Both the position numbers and the translations under genes were made by a program. Positions 34,821 through 42,971 of a stretch of DNA of 64,000 bases are shown here, piece by piece. Source of the DNA: Amycolatopsis eburnea (GTDB lineage Bacteria > Actinomycetota > Actinomycetes > Mycobacteriales > Pseudonocardiaceae); contig NZ_RSEC01000036.1 of the NCBI RefSeq assembly GCF_003937945.1, forward strand, positions 434,001-498,000. The letters are read 5' to 3'. The first letter of the stretch is position 1. The number at the start of each line of letters is the position of its first letter. Under the pieces are notes generated by a model. That model did not search any database, was not told the DNA's origin, and was given only the letters and a program-made list of their open reading frames with translations.

Positions 34821-37592
34821 CTACGCGCACCCGCACTTGCGGAGGCTCGTGGCGAGGACGTCGATGGCGTCCCGGCCGGGGTCGGTGTCCGAGCCGTTGG
34901 ACATGAACGCGAACACCAGCACCCGGCCGTCCTGGTCGAGCACCAGGCCCGCGAGGGTGTTCACCCCGGTCAGCGTGCCCGTCTTGGCCCGCACCCAGCC
35001 GCGGCCCGCCTGGGACGCCGGCGTGTCGAACCGCTTGTCGGCGAGGGTGCCGGAGCCGCCCGCGACCGGGAGACCGGCCAGCACCGGGCGCAGCTTCCCG
35101 GTGCTCGGGTTCTTGCCCTCGGGGGCCGCCGCGGCCGCCAGGAGCTGGGTCAGCAGCCGGGCCGGGATGCGGTTGAGCGACGAGATCCCGCTGCCGTCGG
35201 ACAGCTCGACGCCCGAGACGTCGAACCCGTGGTCCTTGAGCACCTTGATCGTCGCCTTCGCGCCGCCGGCGTAGCTCGCTTCCTCGCCGTTGGCCAGGGC
35301 CACCTGCCGGGCGATCGCCTCGGCGAGGACGTCGTCGGACAGCACCATCAGGTCGGACACCAGCTCGGTCAGCGGCGCCGACTTGACCTCGCCGAGCACC
35401 TTCGCGTCCTTGGCCGCGCTCGCCTGGCCGCCGGGCGAGGCGCCCAGCTTCGAGGCGATGGACGAGGCCAGCGCGCTGCCCGCGTTCGCCGTGCGCTGCG
35501 AGTTGTTGTCCTTGGGGCTGAGCCGGCCGCCGTCGGCCATCACCGGGGCCATCTGCGTCGCGTACGTCGACGGCGCGTCGCCCGCTTCCCAGCCCGGCGC
35601 GGTCGTGGCGCCCTTGAACAGGCTCAGGTCGACCTGCACCTTCTTGACGCCGGGCGCGGCCTTCTTGACCTGCGCGACGAGGTCGTCGACGTGCGCGGCC
35701 CCCGGGTAGAGCGGCGAGTCCGTGCCGAGCGGCAGGTTGGTGATCGTCGTGTCGCCGCCGCCGACCAGCACGACCGTGCCCGGGTCCGCGCCCTGGACGA
35801 TCTTGGTCGACAGCCGCAGGTTGTGGTCCAGCGAGAGCAGCGCGGCCGCCGACGTGAGCACCTTCGTCGTCGACGCGGGGGTGACCGGCGTCGACGAGCC
35901 GCGGTCCCACAGCACGGTGCCGGTCACCGGGTCGATGACGCTGCCGGTGAGCTGGCCGAGCGCGCCGTTGCCGGCCGCCGAGGCGAGCACGGACTTGACG
36001 CCGTTCGCGGTCGGCGCCTGCCCGGTGTTGTCCGGCCCGGCCAGCTGACGCGTGGCGGCGGCCGGCTCCGGGCTGTCGCCCTTCGGCGCGTTCGGCGCCC
36101 ACGGCAGGCCCAGCCGGTTCGACACCTTCGGCATCGCCGCGGCGACCCCGCCCCCGGCCAGCACCAGCAGGACGACCACGACGAGCGCGATCAGCTTGCC
36201 CTTGCGCTTCTTCTTCGGCGGCTCCTCGACCGGCGGCGCTTCGGCGGCGGACGGCGGCTGCTGCTGGTCGGGCCGCGGCGGCTCGGTGCGCGGCTGCGGC
36301 TGCTGCTGGAAGGCGGCGGGGAACTGGGTGGGCCGCTCGATCCCGACGGTCGCCTCGGCGTCGAACCGCTGCCCGTCCGGCTCGATCCGCTGCGGCCGGG
36401 CGAGCGAGCCGGCGGACGCCGAGGGCACGACGCCGCGGGGCGGCTCGGGGGGCAGGCCGGGGTGCCGATCGCTGGGTTCGGCCGGACGGTCACCACCGCG
36501 AGGCGGCTCCGACGCCAGGCCGGGCTGCCAGTCACTCGGCTCAGCCGGGCGGTCACCACCGCGAGGCGACTCCTGCGGCAGACCGGGGCGCCGGTCACCG
36601 GACTCAGCCGGACGGTCACCACCACGAGGCGACTCCGACGGCAAGCCAGACCACCGGTCACCCGGCTCGGCCGGGCGATCGCCACCACGAGGCGGCTCCG
36701 AGGGCAGACCCGGGCGCCGATCGCTGGGTTCGGCCGGACGGTCACCACCGCGAGGCGGCTCCGAGGGCAGACCGGCGCGCCGGTCACCGACCTCAGCCGC
36801 GCGGTCACCACCACGAGGCGACTCCGACGCCAGGCCAGGCTGCCAGTCACCCGGCTCAGCCGAACGGTCACCACCACGAGGCGACTCCGGCGCCAGACCG
36901 GCCAGCCGGTCACCCGGCTCAGCCGAACGGTCACCACCACGAGGCGACTCCGACCCCAGACCAGACCGCCCGTCGCCCGGCTCGGCCGCGCGGTCGCCAC
37001 CGCGGTCCTCCCGCAGCTCGATGCGCTGGGCCCAGGGCTGCTGAGATCCCTCCGGCCGCTGCTCCTCACGGCGCTGGGCGTCAGCGCGCTTCAGCTGCTC
37101 CTCGCGGCGCTGCTGCTCTTCCCGCCACAACTTCAGTTCCTCACGCCACTGCTGCTGCGGCTCCTCACGACGTTCCTGCTGCTCAGCGGGCCAGACGTCG
37201 CGCTCGACCGGCACCACGGGCGGCTGCTTGACCTCGATGAACTGCGTGCTCTCGGCGACCGGCGGCGAGGCCCGGAGGTACTCGGTGCCCGCCTCGGCCG
37301 GCCGCTTCGGCTCCCGGCTGCCGAGCCGGTCGGCGAGGTCCTGCTTGGCGGGTGGCGGCGGGGGCGGCGGCTCCTCGGCCGGGGCGTTGAGCCCGGGGAC
37401 CGGCTCAGGCTCGACGTTCGGCGCGAACCACGACCCCTTCGGGGCGTCGCTGCCTGTGACCTTCGGCACGCCGGACCCCTCCGGGGCCTTCGCCGGCGGG
37501 TCGGGCAGGGACATCGGGGTGGTCTTCCGCGCGCCCGACGACGAGCGGTCTTCGTCCGACGAAGGCCACATCGGCTGGTCGTTTTCCGGCAC
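34821..37592 (-). CDS. dacB: D-alanyl-D-alanine carboxypeptidase/endopeptidase (PBP4, S13) with long N-terminal extension
   Basis: 923 residues from GTG with AAGGAGTGG upstream. The first ~460 residues are cytoplasmic and disordered: a Pro-rich start, a charged coil (QQRREEQLKRADAQRREEQ) and nine 21-residue repeats (197-385). One transmembrane helix follows (about 466-488). The extracellular S13 domain has the SxxK motif STTK (574-577), DGSGISSLN and AKTGTLTG. It trims peptidoglycan stem peptides. Mycobacterial Rv3627c lacks such a long repeat region, so the cytoplasmic part is a local elaboration. Confidence 0.95.
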   Translation of the reverse strand: MPENDQPMWPSSDEDRSSSGARKTTPMSLPDPPAKAPEGSGVPKVTGSDAPKGSWFAPNVEPEPVPGLNAPAEEPPPPPPPAKQDLADRLGSREPKRPAEAGTEYLRASPPVAESTQFIEVKQPPVVPVERDVWPAEQQERREEPQQQWREELKLWREEQQRREEQLKRADAQRREEQRPEGSQQPWAQRIELREDRGGDRAAEPGDGRSGLGSESPRGGDRSAEPGDRLAGLAPESPRGGDRSAEPGDWQPGLASESPRGGDRAAEVGDRRAGLPSEPPRGGDRPAEPSDRRPGLPSEPPRGGDRPAEPGDRWSGLPSESPRGGDRPAESGDRRPGLPQESPRGGDRPAEPSDWQPGLASEPPRGGDRPAEPSDRHPGLPPEPPRGVVPSASAGSLARPQRIEPDGQRFDAEATVGIERPTQFPAAFQQQPQPRTEPPRPDQQQPPSAAEAPPVEEPPKKKRKGKLIALVVVVLLVLAGGGVAAAMPKVSNRLGLPWAPNAPKGDSPEPAAATRQLAGPDNTGQAPTANGVKSVLASAAGNGALGQLTGSVIDPVTGTVLWDRGSSTPVTPASTTKVLTSAAALLSLDHNLRLSTKIVQGADPGTVVLVGGGDTTITNLPLGTDSPLYPGAAHVDDLVAQVKKAAPGVKKVQVDLSLFKGATTAPGWEAGDAPSTYATQMAPVMADGGRLSPKDNNSQRTANAGSALASSIASKLGASPGGQASAAKDAKVLGEVKSAPLTELVSDLMVLSDDVLAEAIARQVALANGEEASYAGGAKATIKVLKDHGFDVSGVELSDGSGISSLNRIPARLLTQLLAAAAAPEGKNPSTGKLRPVLAGLPVAGGSGTLADKRFDTPASQAGRGWVRAKTGTLTGVNTLAGLVLDQDGRVLVFAFMSNGSDTDPGRDAIDVLATSLRKCGCA
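36438..37004 (-). repeat. Nine in-frame 63-bp tandem repeats
   Basis: Each unit encodes 21 residues, consensus RGGDRPAEPGDRRPGLPSEPP. Units differ at several positions (DWQPGLAS, DRLAGLAP), which indicates older duplication with drift. They are inside the dacB reading frame and are not a CRISPR array: there are no unique spacers. Confidence 0.92.
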
Positions 37593-37770
37593 CCACCACT
37601 CCTTCTCACCTGCCCCGTGGAGGGGCCAAGGTCACATGCCGCGTGGCCGACATCCATGCGGACGCGCGGCAGGCCGTAGTCCACACTAGGAGACGTCAAG
37701 ACAGTCATGAAGGTTGCCGCCCACGACGGGTGGGCACGCCCGGATCTACAAAAGAAGCAGCGAGGACGCC

Positions 37771-38289
37771 GTGGAGTTCGACGTCACGATCGAAATCCCC
37801 AAAGGGGAGCGCAACAAGTACGAGGTCGACCACAAGACCGGCCGCATCAAGCTGGACCGGACCCTGTTCACGGCCACGCAGTACCCGGCCGACTACGGCT
37901 TCATCGACGACACCCTCGGCCAGGACGGCGACCCGCTCGACGTGCTCGTCCTCGTCCAGGAGCCGACGTTCCCGGGCTGCCTGATCCGCTGCCGCGCGAT
38001 CGGCATGTTCCGGATGACCGACGAGAAGGGCCCGGACGACAAGGTCCTCGCGGTCCCGACGAACGACCCGCGCCTCGAGCACCTGCGCGACATCCACCAC
38101 CTGAACGAGTTCCACAAGCTGGAGATCCAGCACTTCTTCGAGGTCTACAAGGACCTCGAGCCCGGCAAGAGCGTCGAAGGCTCGTCCTGGGTCGGCCGCG
38201 CCGAGGCCGAGAACGAGATCGCCCGCTCGTACGAGCGCGAGACCGACCGCCTGGCCAAGGAAGAGGCCAACGGCGGCGCGGCCCACTAG
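37771..38289 (+). CDS. ppa: Inorganic pyrophosphatase (family I)
   Basis: 172 residues from a GTG with GCGAGGAC upstream; the in-frame ATG 19 codons earlier lies in the promoter region and adds no homologous residues. Family I motifs: [41 protein letters not shown] (catalytic Asp cluster) and DDKVLAVP. It hydrolyses cytosolic pyrophosphate, pulling synthesis reactions forward. Divergent from dacB, as in mycobacteria. Note the membrane pyrophosphatase at 59978. Confidence 0.97.
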   Translation: MEFDVTIEIPKGERNKYEVDHKTGRIKLDRTLFTATQYPADYGFIDDTLGQDGDPLDVLVLVQEPTFPGCLIRCRAIGMFRMTDEKGPDDKVLAVPTNDPRLEHLRDIHHLNEFHKLEIQHFFEVYKDLEPGKSVEGSSWVGRAEAENEIARSYERETDRLAKEEANGGAAH

Positions 38290-38301
38290 CTGCCAAACGC
38301 C

Positions 38302-38348
38302 GTGAAGGCCTCCTTACCGGCTTTTTTGCCCGGTAAGGAGGCCTTCAC
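38302..38348. terminator. Bidirectional terminator hairpin (family A)
   Basis: Arms GTGAAGGCCTCCTTACC/GGTAAGGAGGCCTTCAC with a T-containing loop, between the convergent ppa and MFS genes. The arms are identical to those at 54502-54548. Confidence 0.82.
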
Positions 38349-38362
38349 GGCTTTTCAGTGGG

Positions 38363-40015
38363 TCAGTGCGCCAAAGCCAGGGCGGGAGTCTCTTCGGCCT
38401 CCGCGCGCTGCTCCATCGCCGACTTGTCCGAGAGCGGCTTCTCCTTGAGGAACCACACCAGGGCGAACCCGACGGTCAGCACGATCCCGCCGACCAGGAA
38501 CACCGTGCTCATCGACTCGGCGAAGCCCTGCAGGATCGGCCGGGCCAGCGTCGGGTCGAGCGTGGACAGGAACGACGTGTCGTTGACGTCCAGCGCGCCG
38601 CTCTTCAGCTGCTGCGCGAACGCGGGGTTCTGCGCCAGCGCCGACACGTACGCCGGGCTGGTCATCGCCGAGCGGACGGCGTTCGCGATCCGGTCGCCGA
38701 CCGTGCCGAACAGGATCGACAGGAACACCGCGGTGCCCGCCGTGCCGCCGATCTGGCGGAAGAACGTCGCCGCCGAGGTGGCGACGCCGATGTCCTGCGG
38801 GCGGACGTCGTTGGTCGCGGCCAGCACCAGCGTCTGCATCGAGGCGCCGAGGCCGAGGCCGATCACGAAGGCGATCACCATGACCAGCGCCAGCGAGCTG
38901 TCGACGGTGATGGTCGAGAGCGCGAACAGCGCCGCCGCCATCAGGCCGATTCCGGCCACCGCGAACATCTTGTAGCGCCCGGTCTTCGAGATGATCCGGC
39001 CGCTGGTCATGCTCGCGGACATGATGCCCAGCGTCAGCGGCAGCATCTGCAGGCCGGCCTGGGTCGGCGTCGCGCCCTTGACGATCTGCAGGTACAGCGG
39101 CAGCGACATCATCGCGCCGAACATCCCGGCGCCCTGCACGACGGTGACGAGCGTCGACATCCGGAACACCGGCCGGTTGAACAGCCGCAGCGGCAGCAGC
39201 GCGGCGTCGCCCATCCGGCGTTCGATCCAGACGAACGCGGCCACGCCGAGCCCGCCGACGACGTACATCGCGATCGAAGCGGCGGAACCCCAGCCCCACT
39301 CACGGCCCTGCTCGGCGACGATCAGCAGCGGCACCAGGCCGGTGGCCAGCGCGACGGCACCCCAGTAGTCGACCTTCTGGTCCACGCGGGTGTGCGGGAG
39401 GTTCAGCACCTTGGTGACGACGACCAGCGCGGCCAGCGCGATCGGGACGTTGACCAGGAAGACCCAGCGCCAGCCGGTGATGCCGGCGAAGGTGTCGATG
39501 CCGGCGAAGAAGCCGCCGACGACCGGGCCCGCGACGCTCGAGATGCCGAACACCGCCATGAAGTAGCCCTGGTACTTGCTGCGCTCACGCGGCGCGGTGA
39601 TGTCGGTGATGATCGCCAGCGCCAGCGACATCAGGCCACCGGCACCGAGGCCCTGGAAGGCGCGGAACGCGGCCAGCTCGTACATCGACGTCGCCATGCC
39701 GCTGGCCAGCGAGCCGACCAGGAACAGCGAGATCGCCGTCAGGTACATGGGCTTGCGGCCGTAGAGGTCGGACAGCTTGCCGTACAGCGGCGTCGAGAGC
39801 GTCGCGGTGATCAGGTACGCCGTGGTGGCCCAGGCCTGCAGGGACAGGCCGTGCAGCTCGTCGGCGATGGTGCGCATCGACGACGACACGATCGTCTGGT
39901 CGAGTGCGGCGAGGAACATGCCGAGCATCAGCCCGGACAGGACGGTCAGGATCTGGCGGTGGGTCAGTTTGCCGTTCGTAGCGGCTGCTCCTTCCGCCGT
40001 GGTGGTGTCGCTCAT
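38363..40015 (-). CDS. DHA2-family MFS drug efflux transporter
   Basis: 550 residues with about 14 transmembrane helices. Motif [12 protein letters not shown] after helix 2, motif [15 protein letters not shown] in helix 5 and [13 protein letters not shown] in helix 1 mark the DHA2 (14-TMS) group that exports drugs or antibiotics by proton antiport. Start ATG has GGGAGACC upstream. An inverted repeat in the 5' region (40042-40066) suggests control by a repressor encoded elsewhere; no regulator is adjacent. Confidence 0.92.
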   Translation of the reverse strand: MSDTTTAEGAAATNGKLTHRQILTVLSGLMLGMFLAALDQTIVSSSMRTIADELHGLSLQAWATTAYLITATLSTPLYGKLSDLYGRKPMYLTAISLFLVGSLASGMATSMYELAAFRAFQGLGAGGLMSLALAIITDITAPRERSKYQGYFMAVFGISSVAGPVVGGFFAGIDTFAGITGWRWVFLVNVPIALAALVVVTKVLNLPHTRVDQKVDYWGAVALATGLVPLLIVAEQGREWGWGSAASIAMYVVGGLGVAAFVWIERRMGDAALLPLRLFNRPVFRMSTLVTVVQGAGMFGAMMSLPLYLQIVKGATPTQAGLQMLPLTLGIMSASMTSGRIISKTGRYKMFAVAGIGLMAAALFALSTITVDSSLALVMVIAFVIGLGLGASMQTLVLAATNDVRPQDIGVATSAATFFRQIGGTAGTAVFLSILFGTVGDRIANAVRSAMTSPAYVSALAQNPAFAQQLKSGALDVNDTSFLSTLDPTLARPILQGFAESMSTVFLVGGIVLTVGFALVWFLKEKPLSDKSAMEQRAEAEETPALALAH

Positions 40016-40041
40016 GGTGGTCTCCCTCGGGAAGTCTCCGC

Positions 40042-40066
40042 GTAGTTGCTTGTACCCCTCAACTAC
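40042..40066 (-). promoter_or_regulatory. Candidate operator of the efflux gene
   Basis: Inverted repeat GTAGTTG-N11-CAACTAC, 27-51 bases upstream of the MFS start. A second weaker CAAGTA/TACTTG pair lies nearby, and the segment is AT-richer than its surroundings. The arrangement fits a MarR- or TetR-type site. The cognate protein is unknown. Confidence 0.45.
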
Positions 40067-40181
40067 TTGCCTCGACCAAGTATTCCCCCAAAGCTTGTAT
40101 GATGCAACCAAACTTTCCCGTGACCCCGGACACGCCAAGGGCGGCACTTTCCCTACGAAAGTGCCGCCCTGGGGTGGTGCG

Positions 40182-41450
40182 TCAGGCGGAGTAGCCCGGG
40201 ATGGGGAACGGCGTCAGGAACTCGCGGATCTCCGCGGCGATGGTGTCGAGCGAGGAGTCGTCGTCGGCCGCGGCCGCCGTCACCGTGCGGTCGATCCAGT
40301 CGGCCACCTGGGGCTGGTGCTCCGGCTTGAGGCCGCGGGTGGTGATCGCGGACGTGCCGAGCCGGATGCCGGACGGGTCGAACGGCTTGCGCGGGTCGAA
40401 CGGGACCGTGTTGTAGTTCAGCTCGATGCCCGCGCGGTCCAGCGCCTTCGCCGCCGGCTTGCCCGCGACGGCCTTGTTCGTCAGGTCGATCAGCAGCAGG
40501 TGGTTGTCCGTGCCGCCGGACACCAGGTCGTACCCCTTCGCCAGCAGGGCGTCCGCCAGCGCGCGGGCGTTGGCGACGATCGTGTGCGCGTACTCGCTGA
40601 ACGACGGCTGCTGCGCCTCGCCGAGCGCGACCGCGATGGCCGCCGTCGTGTGGTCGTGCGGGCCGCCCTGCAGGCCGGGGAACACGGCCTTGTCGACGGC
40701 TTTGGCGTGCTCGGCGTCGGAGAGGATCATCGCGCCGCGCGGGCCGCGCAGCGTCTTGTGCGTGGTCGTCGTGATGACCTGCGCGTGCCCGACCGGCGAC
40801 GGGTGCGCACCACCCGCGACGAGGCCGGCGATGTGCGCGATGTCGGCGACGAGCACCGCGCCGACCTCCGCGGCGATCTCGGCGAACGCCGGGAAGTCGA
40901 TCGTGCGCGGGATCGCCGTGCCACCGCAGAAGATCAGCTTCGGCCGGTGCTCGCGGGCGAGGTCGCGGACCTGGTCGAGGTCGACGCGGCCGGTCTCCTT
41001 GGCGACGCCGTAGCGCACCGGCGTGAACCACTTGCCGGTGGCGGACACGCCCCAGCCGTGGGTGAGGTGGCCGCCGTCGGGCAGGCCCATGCCGAGCACG
41101 GTGTCGCCGGGCTCGGCGAAGGCGAGGTACACCGCGAGGTTCGCCGGGGAGCCGGAGTACGGCTGGACGTTCGCGTGGTCCGCGCCGAACACGGCCTTCG
41201 CCCGGTCGATGGCGAGCTGCTCGACCTGGTCGATGAACTGCTGGCCCTCGTAGTACCGCTTGCCCGCGTAGCCCTCGGAGTACTTGTTGGTGAGCACGCT
41301 GCCGGTCGCTTCGAGGACGGCCTGCGAGACGTAGTTCTCCGACGCGATCAGGCGGATCTTGTCGTGCTGGCGCTTCGCTTCGTCCTCGACCAGCCCGGCG
41401 ATCTGCGGGTCGGCGGCGGTCAGCGCGTTCAGTGCTGGCTGGTGTGTCAT
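40182..41450 (-). CDS. glyA: Serine hydroxymethyltransferase
   Basis: 422 residues from the ATG with CCGGAG upstream; the frame runs further upstream only through the riboswitch. The PLP lysine is in VITTTTHKTLRGPRGA. LIASENYVSQAV, YSEGYAGKRYYEG and GLQGGPHDHTTAA are SHMT signatures. It interconverts serine and glycine, loading one-carbon units on tetrahydrofolate. This links it to the folate operon and explains the ZTP riboswitch in its leader. A canonical Gly residue in CGGTAIPRTID is replaced relative to the usual SAYPR loop, a common paralogue feature. Confidence 0.95.
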   Translation of the reverse strand: MTHQPALNALTAADPQIAGLVEDEAKRQHDKIRLIASENYVSQAVLEATGSVLTNKYSEGYAGKRYYEGQQFIDQVEQLAIDRAKAVFGADHANVQPYSGSPANLAVYLAFAEPGDTVLGMGLPDGGHLTHGWGVSATGKWFTPVRYGVAKETGRVDLDQVRDLAREHRPKLIFCGGTAIPRTIDFPAFAEIAAEVGAVLVADIAHIAGLVAGGAHPSPVGHAQVITTTTHKTLRGPRGAMILSDAEHAKAVDKAVFPGLQGGPHDHTTAAIAVALGEAQQPSFSEYAHTIVANARALADALLAKGYDLVSGGTDNHLLLIDLTNKAVAGKPAAKALDRAGIELNYNTVPFDPRKPFDPSGIRLGTSAITTRGLKPEHQPQVADWIDRTVTAAAADDDSSLDTIAAEIREFLTPFPIPGYSA

Positions 41451-41476
41451 GGCGTACTCCGGCTCTGGAGTGGCCT

Positions 41477-41556
41477 TCACCCAGGCGCGCGGTGCCGGCC
41501 TCGTCGTCGCTTCCCGGTGGTGCTCCACCTCGATGGCGCCAGTCGCTGCTGCGGGT
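41477..41556 (-). promoter_or_regulatory. ZTP (pfl-type) riboswitch in the glyA leader
   Basis: On the minus strand the conserved blocks appear in order: GCGACTGGCG, a GAGGTGG/CCACC hairpin followed by GGGAAGCG, and then CCGCGCGCCTGGG about 20 bases on. These are the pfl-motif blocks, with the GGCG...CGCC pseudoknot possible. It ends 27 bases before the glyA ATG. ZTP/ZMP signals 10-formyl-THF shortage, so binding should raise GlyA production. Confidence 0.9.
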
Positions 41557-41562
41557 CAGAGC

Positions 41563-41967
41563 CTAGTCCACCCCGCTCGAAGACCGGCGGTGTTCGGCGC
41601 ACCACTTGCGGGTGCACCCCGAAGTCCGGTCGCAGAACGGCTTCGCGCAGGTGGCGCAGCGCTTCACCCGCCGCCAGCCGCCGACCGTGACGAGTTCGGC
41701 CAGCCCGGCCGCGCCGGCGGCCAGCTCGCCGGTGCCCGCGTACGGCGTCACGTAGACGATCCGCCACGCGGCACCGGTGTCGACGAGCCGCGGCCGCGCC
41801 CCGGCCTCCGCCAGCACGGCGTTGAGGCGGCGCGCGGCCGCGTGTTCGTCGGGCAGCCGGGCGACGATCGCGCTCAGCTCCGGATTTCCCTGGCGCAGCA
41901 ACCGTTCCGCCACCCCGAGCTCGGGGTCCAGCGCGTGGAACGGCGGCACGACCGCGTGCTTGCGCAC
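41563..41967 (-). CDS. CGNR-type zinc finger protein, short form
   Basis: 134 residues from a GTG one base after the L11-like stop, so translationally coupled. The C-terminus has the CGNR-family finger RVKRCATCAKPFCDRTSGCTRKWC (given here as Cys-x2-Cys-x4-Cys-x5-Cys-x3-Cys spacing), though the CGNR tetrad itself reads RKWC. The N-terminal ABATE-like part is shorter than usual (family about 180-200). Such proteins are putative stress regulators. Pairing with an L11 paralogue is unusual. Confidence 0.7.
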   Translation of the reverse strand: MRKHAVVPPFHALDPELGVAERLLRQGNPELSAIVARLPDEHAAARRLNAVLAEAGARPRLVDTGAAWRIVYVTPYAGTGELAAGAAGLAELVTVGGWRRVKRCATCAKPFCDRTSGCTRKWCAEHRRSSSGVD

Positions 41968-41968
41968 G

Positions 41969-42391
41969 TCAGTCCACGACCACGACGCCCATGGAACGCG
42001 CCGTGCCCGCGATCGTGCGCATCGCCGCTTCGACGTCGGAGGTGTTGAGGTCCGGCAGCTTGCGCTCGGCGATCTCGCGCAGCTGGTCCTTGGTCAGCTT
42101 GCCCGCGACCTCGTGCCCCGGCCGCGCGGAACCCTTGTCCCCCAACGCCTTCTTGATGAGGAACGACGTCGGCGGCGTCTTGAGCCGCAGCGCGAACGAA
42201 CGGTCCTCGAACACCGAGACGACGACCGGCACGATGTCGCCGCGCTGCGCCGCCGTCGACGCGTCGTAGGCCTTCTTGACCTCGACGAGGTTGACCCCGG
42301 TCTGTCCCAGCATCTTGCCGAGGTCGACGACCGGCGCGTTGCCCGCGGTGAGCTCGAGGGTGACCTGGTGGGTGAGTTTCTTCGGAGCCAT
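41969..42391 (-). CDS. Divergent paralogue of ribosomal protein L11 (uL11 family)
   Basis: 140 residues, full L11 length. The C-terminal rRNA-binding domain is well conserved (KLTKDQLREIAERKLPDLNTSD, AAMRTIAGTARSMGV). In the N-terminal domain the canonical PPVGPALG turn that contacts thiopeptides is replaced by APVVDLGKMLG (about 19-29), followed by GVNLVEVKKAYDAST. It is not in the rplK-rplA context, so it is a second copy. Possible roles: alternative ribosomes or thiopeptide tolerance (inference). Confidence 0.85.
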   Translation of the reverse strand: MAPKKLTHQVTLELTAGNAPVVDLGKMLGQTGVNLVEVKKAYDASTAAQRGDIVPVVVSVFEDRSFALRLKTPPTSFLIKKALGDKGSARPGHEVAGKLTKDQLREIAERKLPDLNTSDVEAAMRTIAGTARSMGVVVVD

Positions 42392-42424
42392 GCCCCGAAG
42401 CTAGGGTCTCCAGTTACTGGAGGG

Positions 42425-42943
42425 TCAAACCGGTTTCGTGCCCGCGCGGTGCCGGCGGGCCAGCTCCTGGTAGATCGCCGCGTTGTGCTCGACCCACATG
42501 CGCGCCGAGTCGGTCAGCGGCACGAACTTCTTCGCCGGGCTGCCCATCGCGATCACCTCGCCGGGCACCTCCGTCGCCGGCGTGACCGTCGCCCCGGCCG
42601 CGACCAGCGCCCGCGCGCCGATCTTCGCCTTGTCGAGCACCGTCGAGCCGTTGCCGATCAGCGCCTGCTCCCCGATCGTGCAGTCGTGCACCAGGCACTG
42701 GTGACCCACGGTGACGTTCTTGCCGACCTCGCAGACGCCGTCGTTGACGTGGATCACCGAGTTGTCCTGGATGTTGGCGCCCTCGCGGATGACGATCCGG
42801 CCGAAGTCGGCCCGGAGCACCGCGCCGAACCAGATCGAGGCGTCCTTCTCGACGACGACGTCGCCGATGAGGGTGGCGGTGGGGGCGATCCAGGCGTCCG
42901 GGTGGACCTGCGGGCTGAGCCCTTCGAACGAGAACAGAGGCAT
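42425..42943 (-). CDS. Gamma-carbonic anhydrase-like hexapeptide-repeat protein
   Basis: 172 residues of left-handed beta-helix with repeated [LIV]G-x4 hexapeptides. Metal ligands of gamma-class enzymes are seen: His in NSVIHVND, and the two in VGHQCLVHDC. NIQDNSVIH and GSPAKKFVPLT are typical of the PaaY/YrdA group. Catalysis of CO2 hydration is possible but many members have other or unknown roles. Likely its own transcript; L11 paralogue lies downstream across a small CTCCAG hairpin. Confidence 0.88.
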   Translation of the reverse strand: MPLFSFEGLSPQVHPDAWIAPTATLIGDVVVEKDASIWFGAVLRADFGRIVIREGANIQDNSVIHVNDGVCEVGKNVTVGHQCLVHDCTIGEQALIGNGSTVLDKAKIGARALVAAGATVTPATEVPGEVIAMGSPAKKFVPLTDSARMWVEHNAAIYQELARRHRAGTKPV

Positions 42944-42971
42944 GCCCAGACCCTAAACCGCCCCCGCGCGC

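Noticed and set aside
36438..37004. Regular repeats that could suggest a CRISPR array
   Set aside because: Units are contiguous 63-bp in-frame coding repeats with no unique spacers, and no cas genes are present.
33714..37679. 1321-codon open frame on the plus strand opposite dacB and the zinc protease
   Set aside because: Shadow of dacB. Its repeats are the reverse reading of the 63-bp dacB repeats, and it matches no family.
41451..41528. 26-codon N-terminal extension of GlyA
   Set aside because: It translates the ZTP riboswitch region, and normal SHMT starts at the ATG used.
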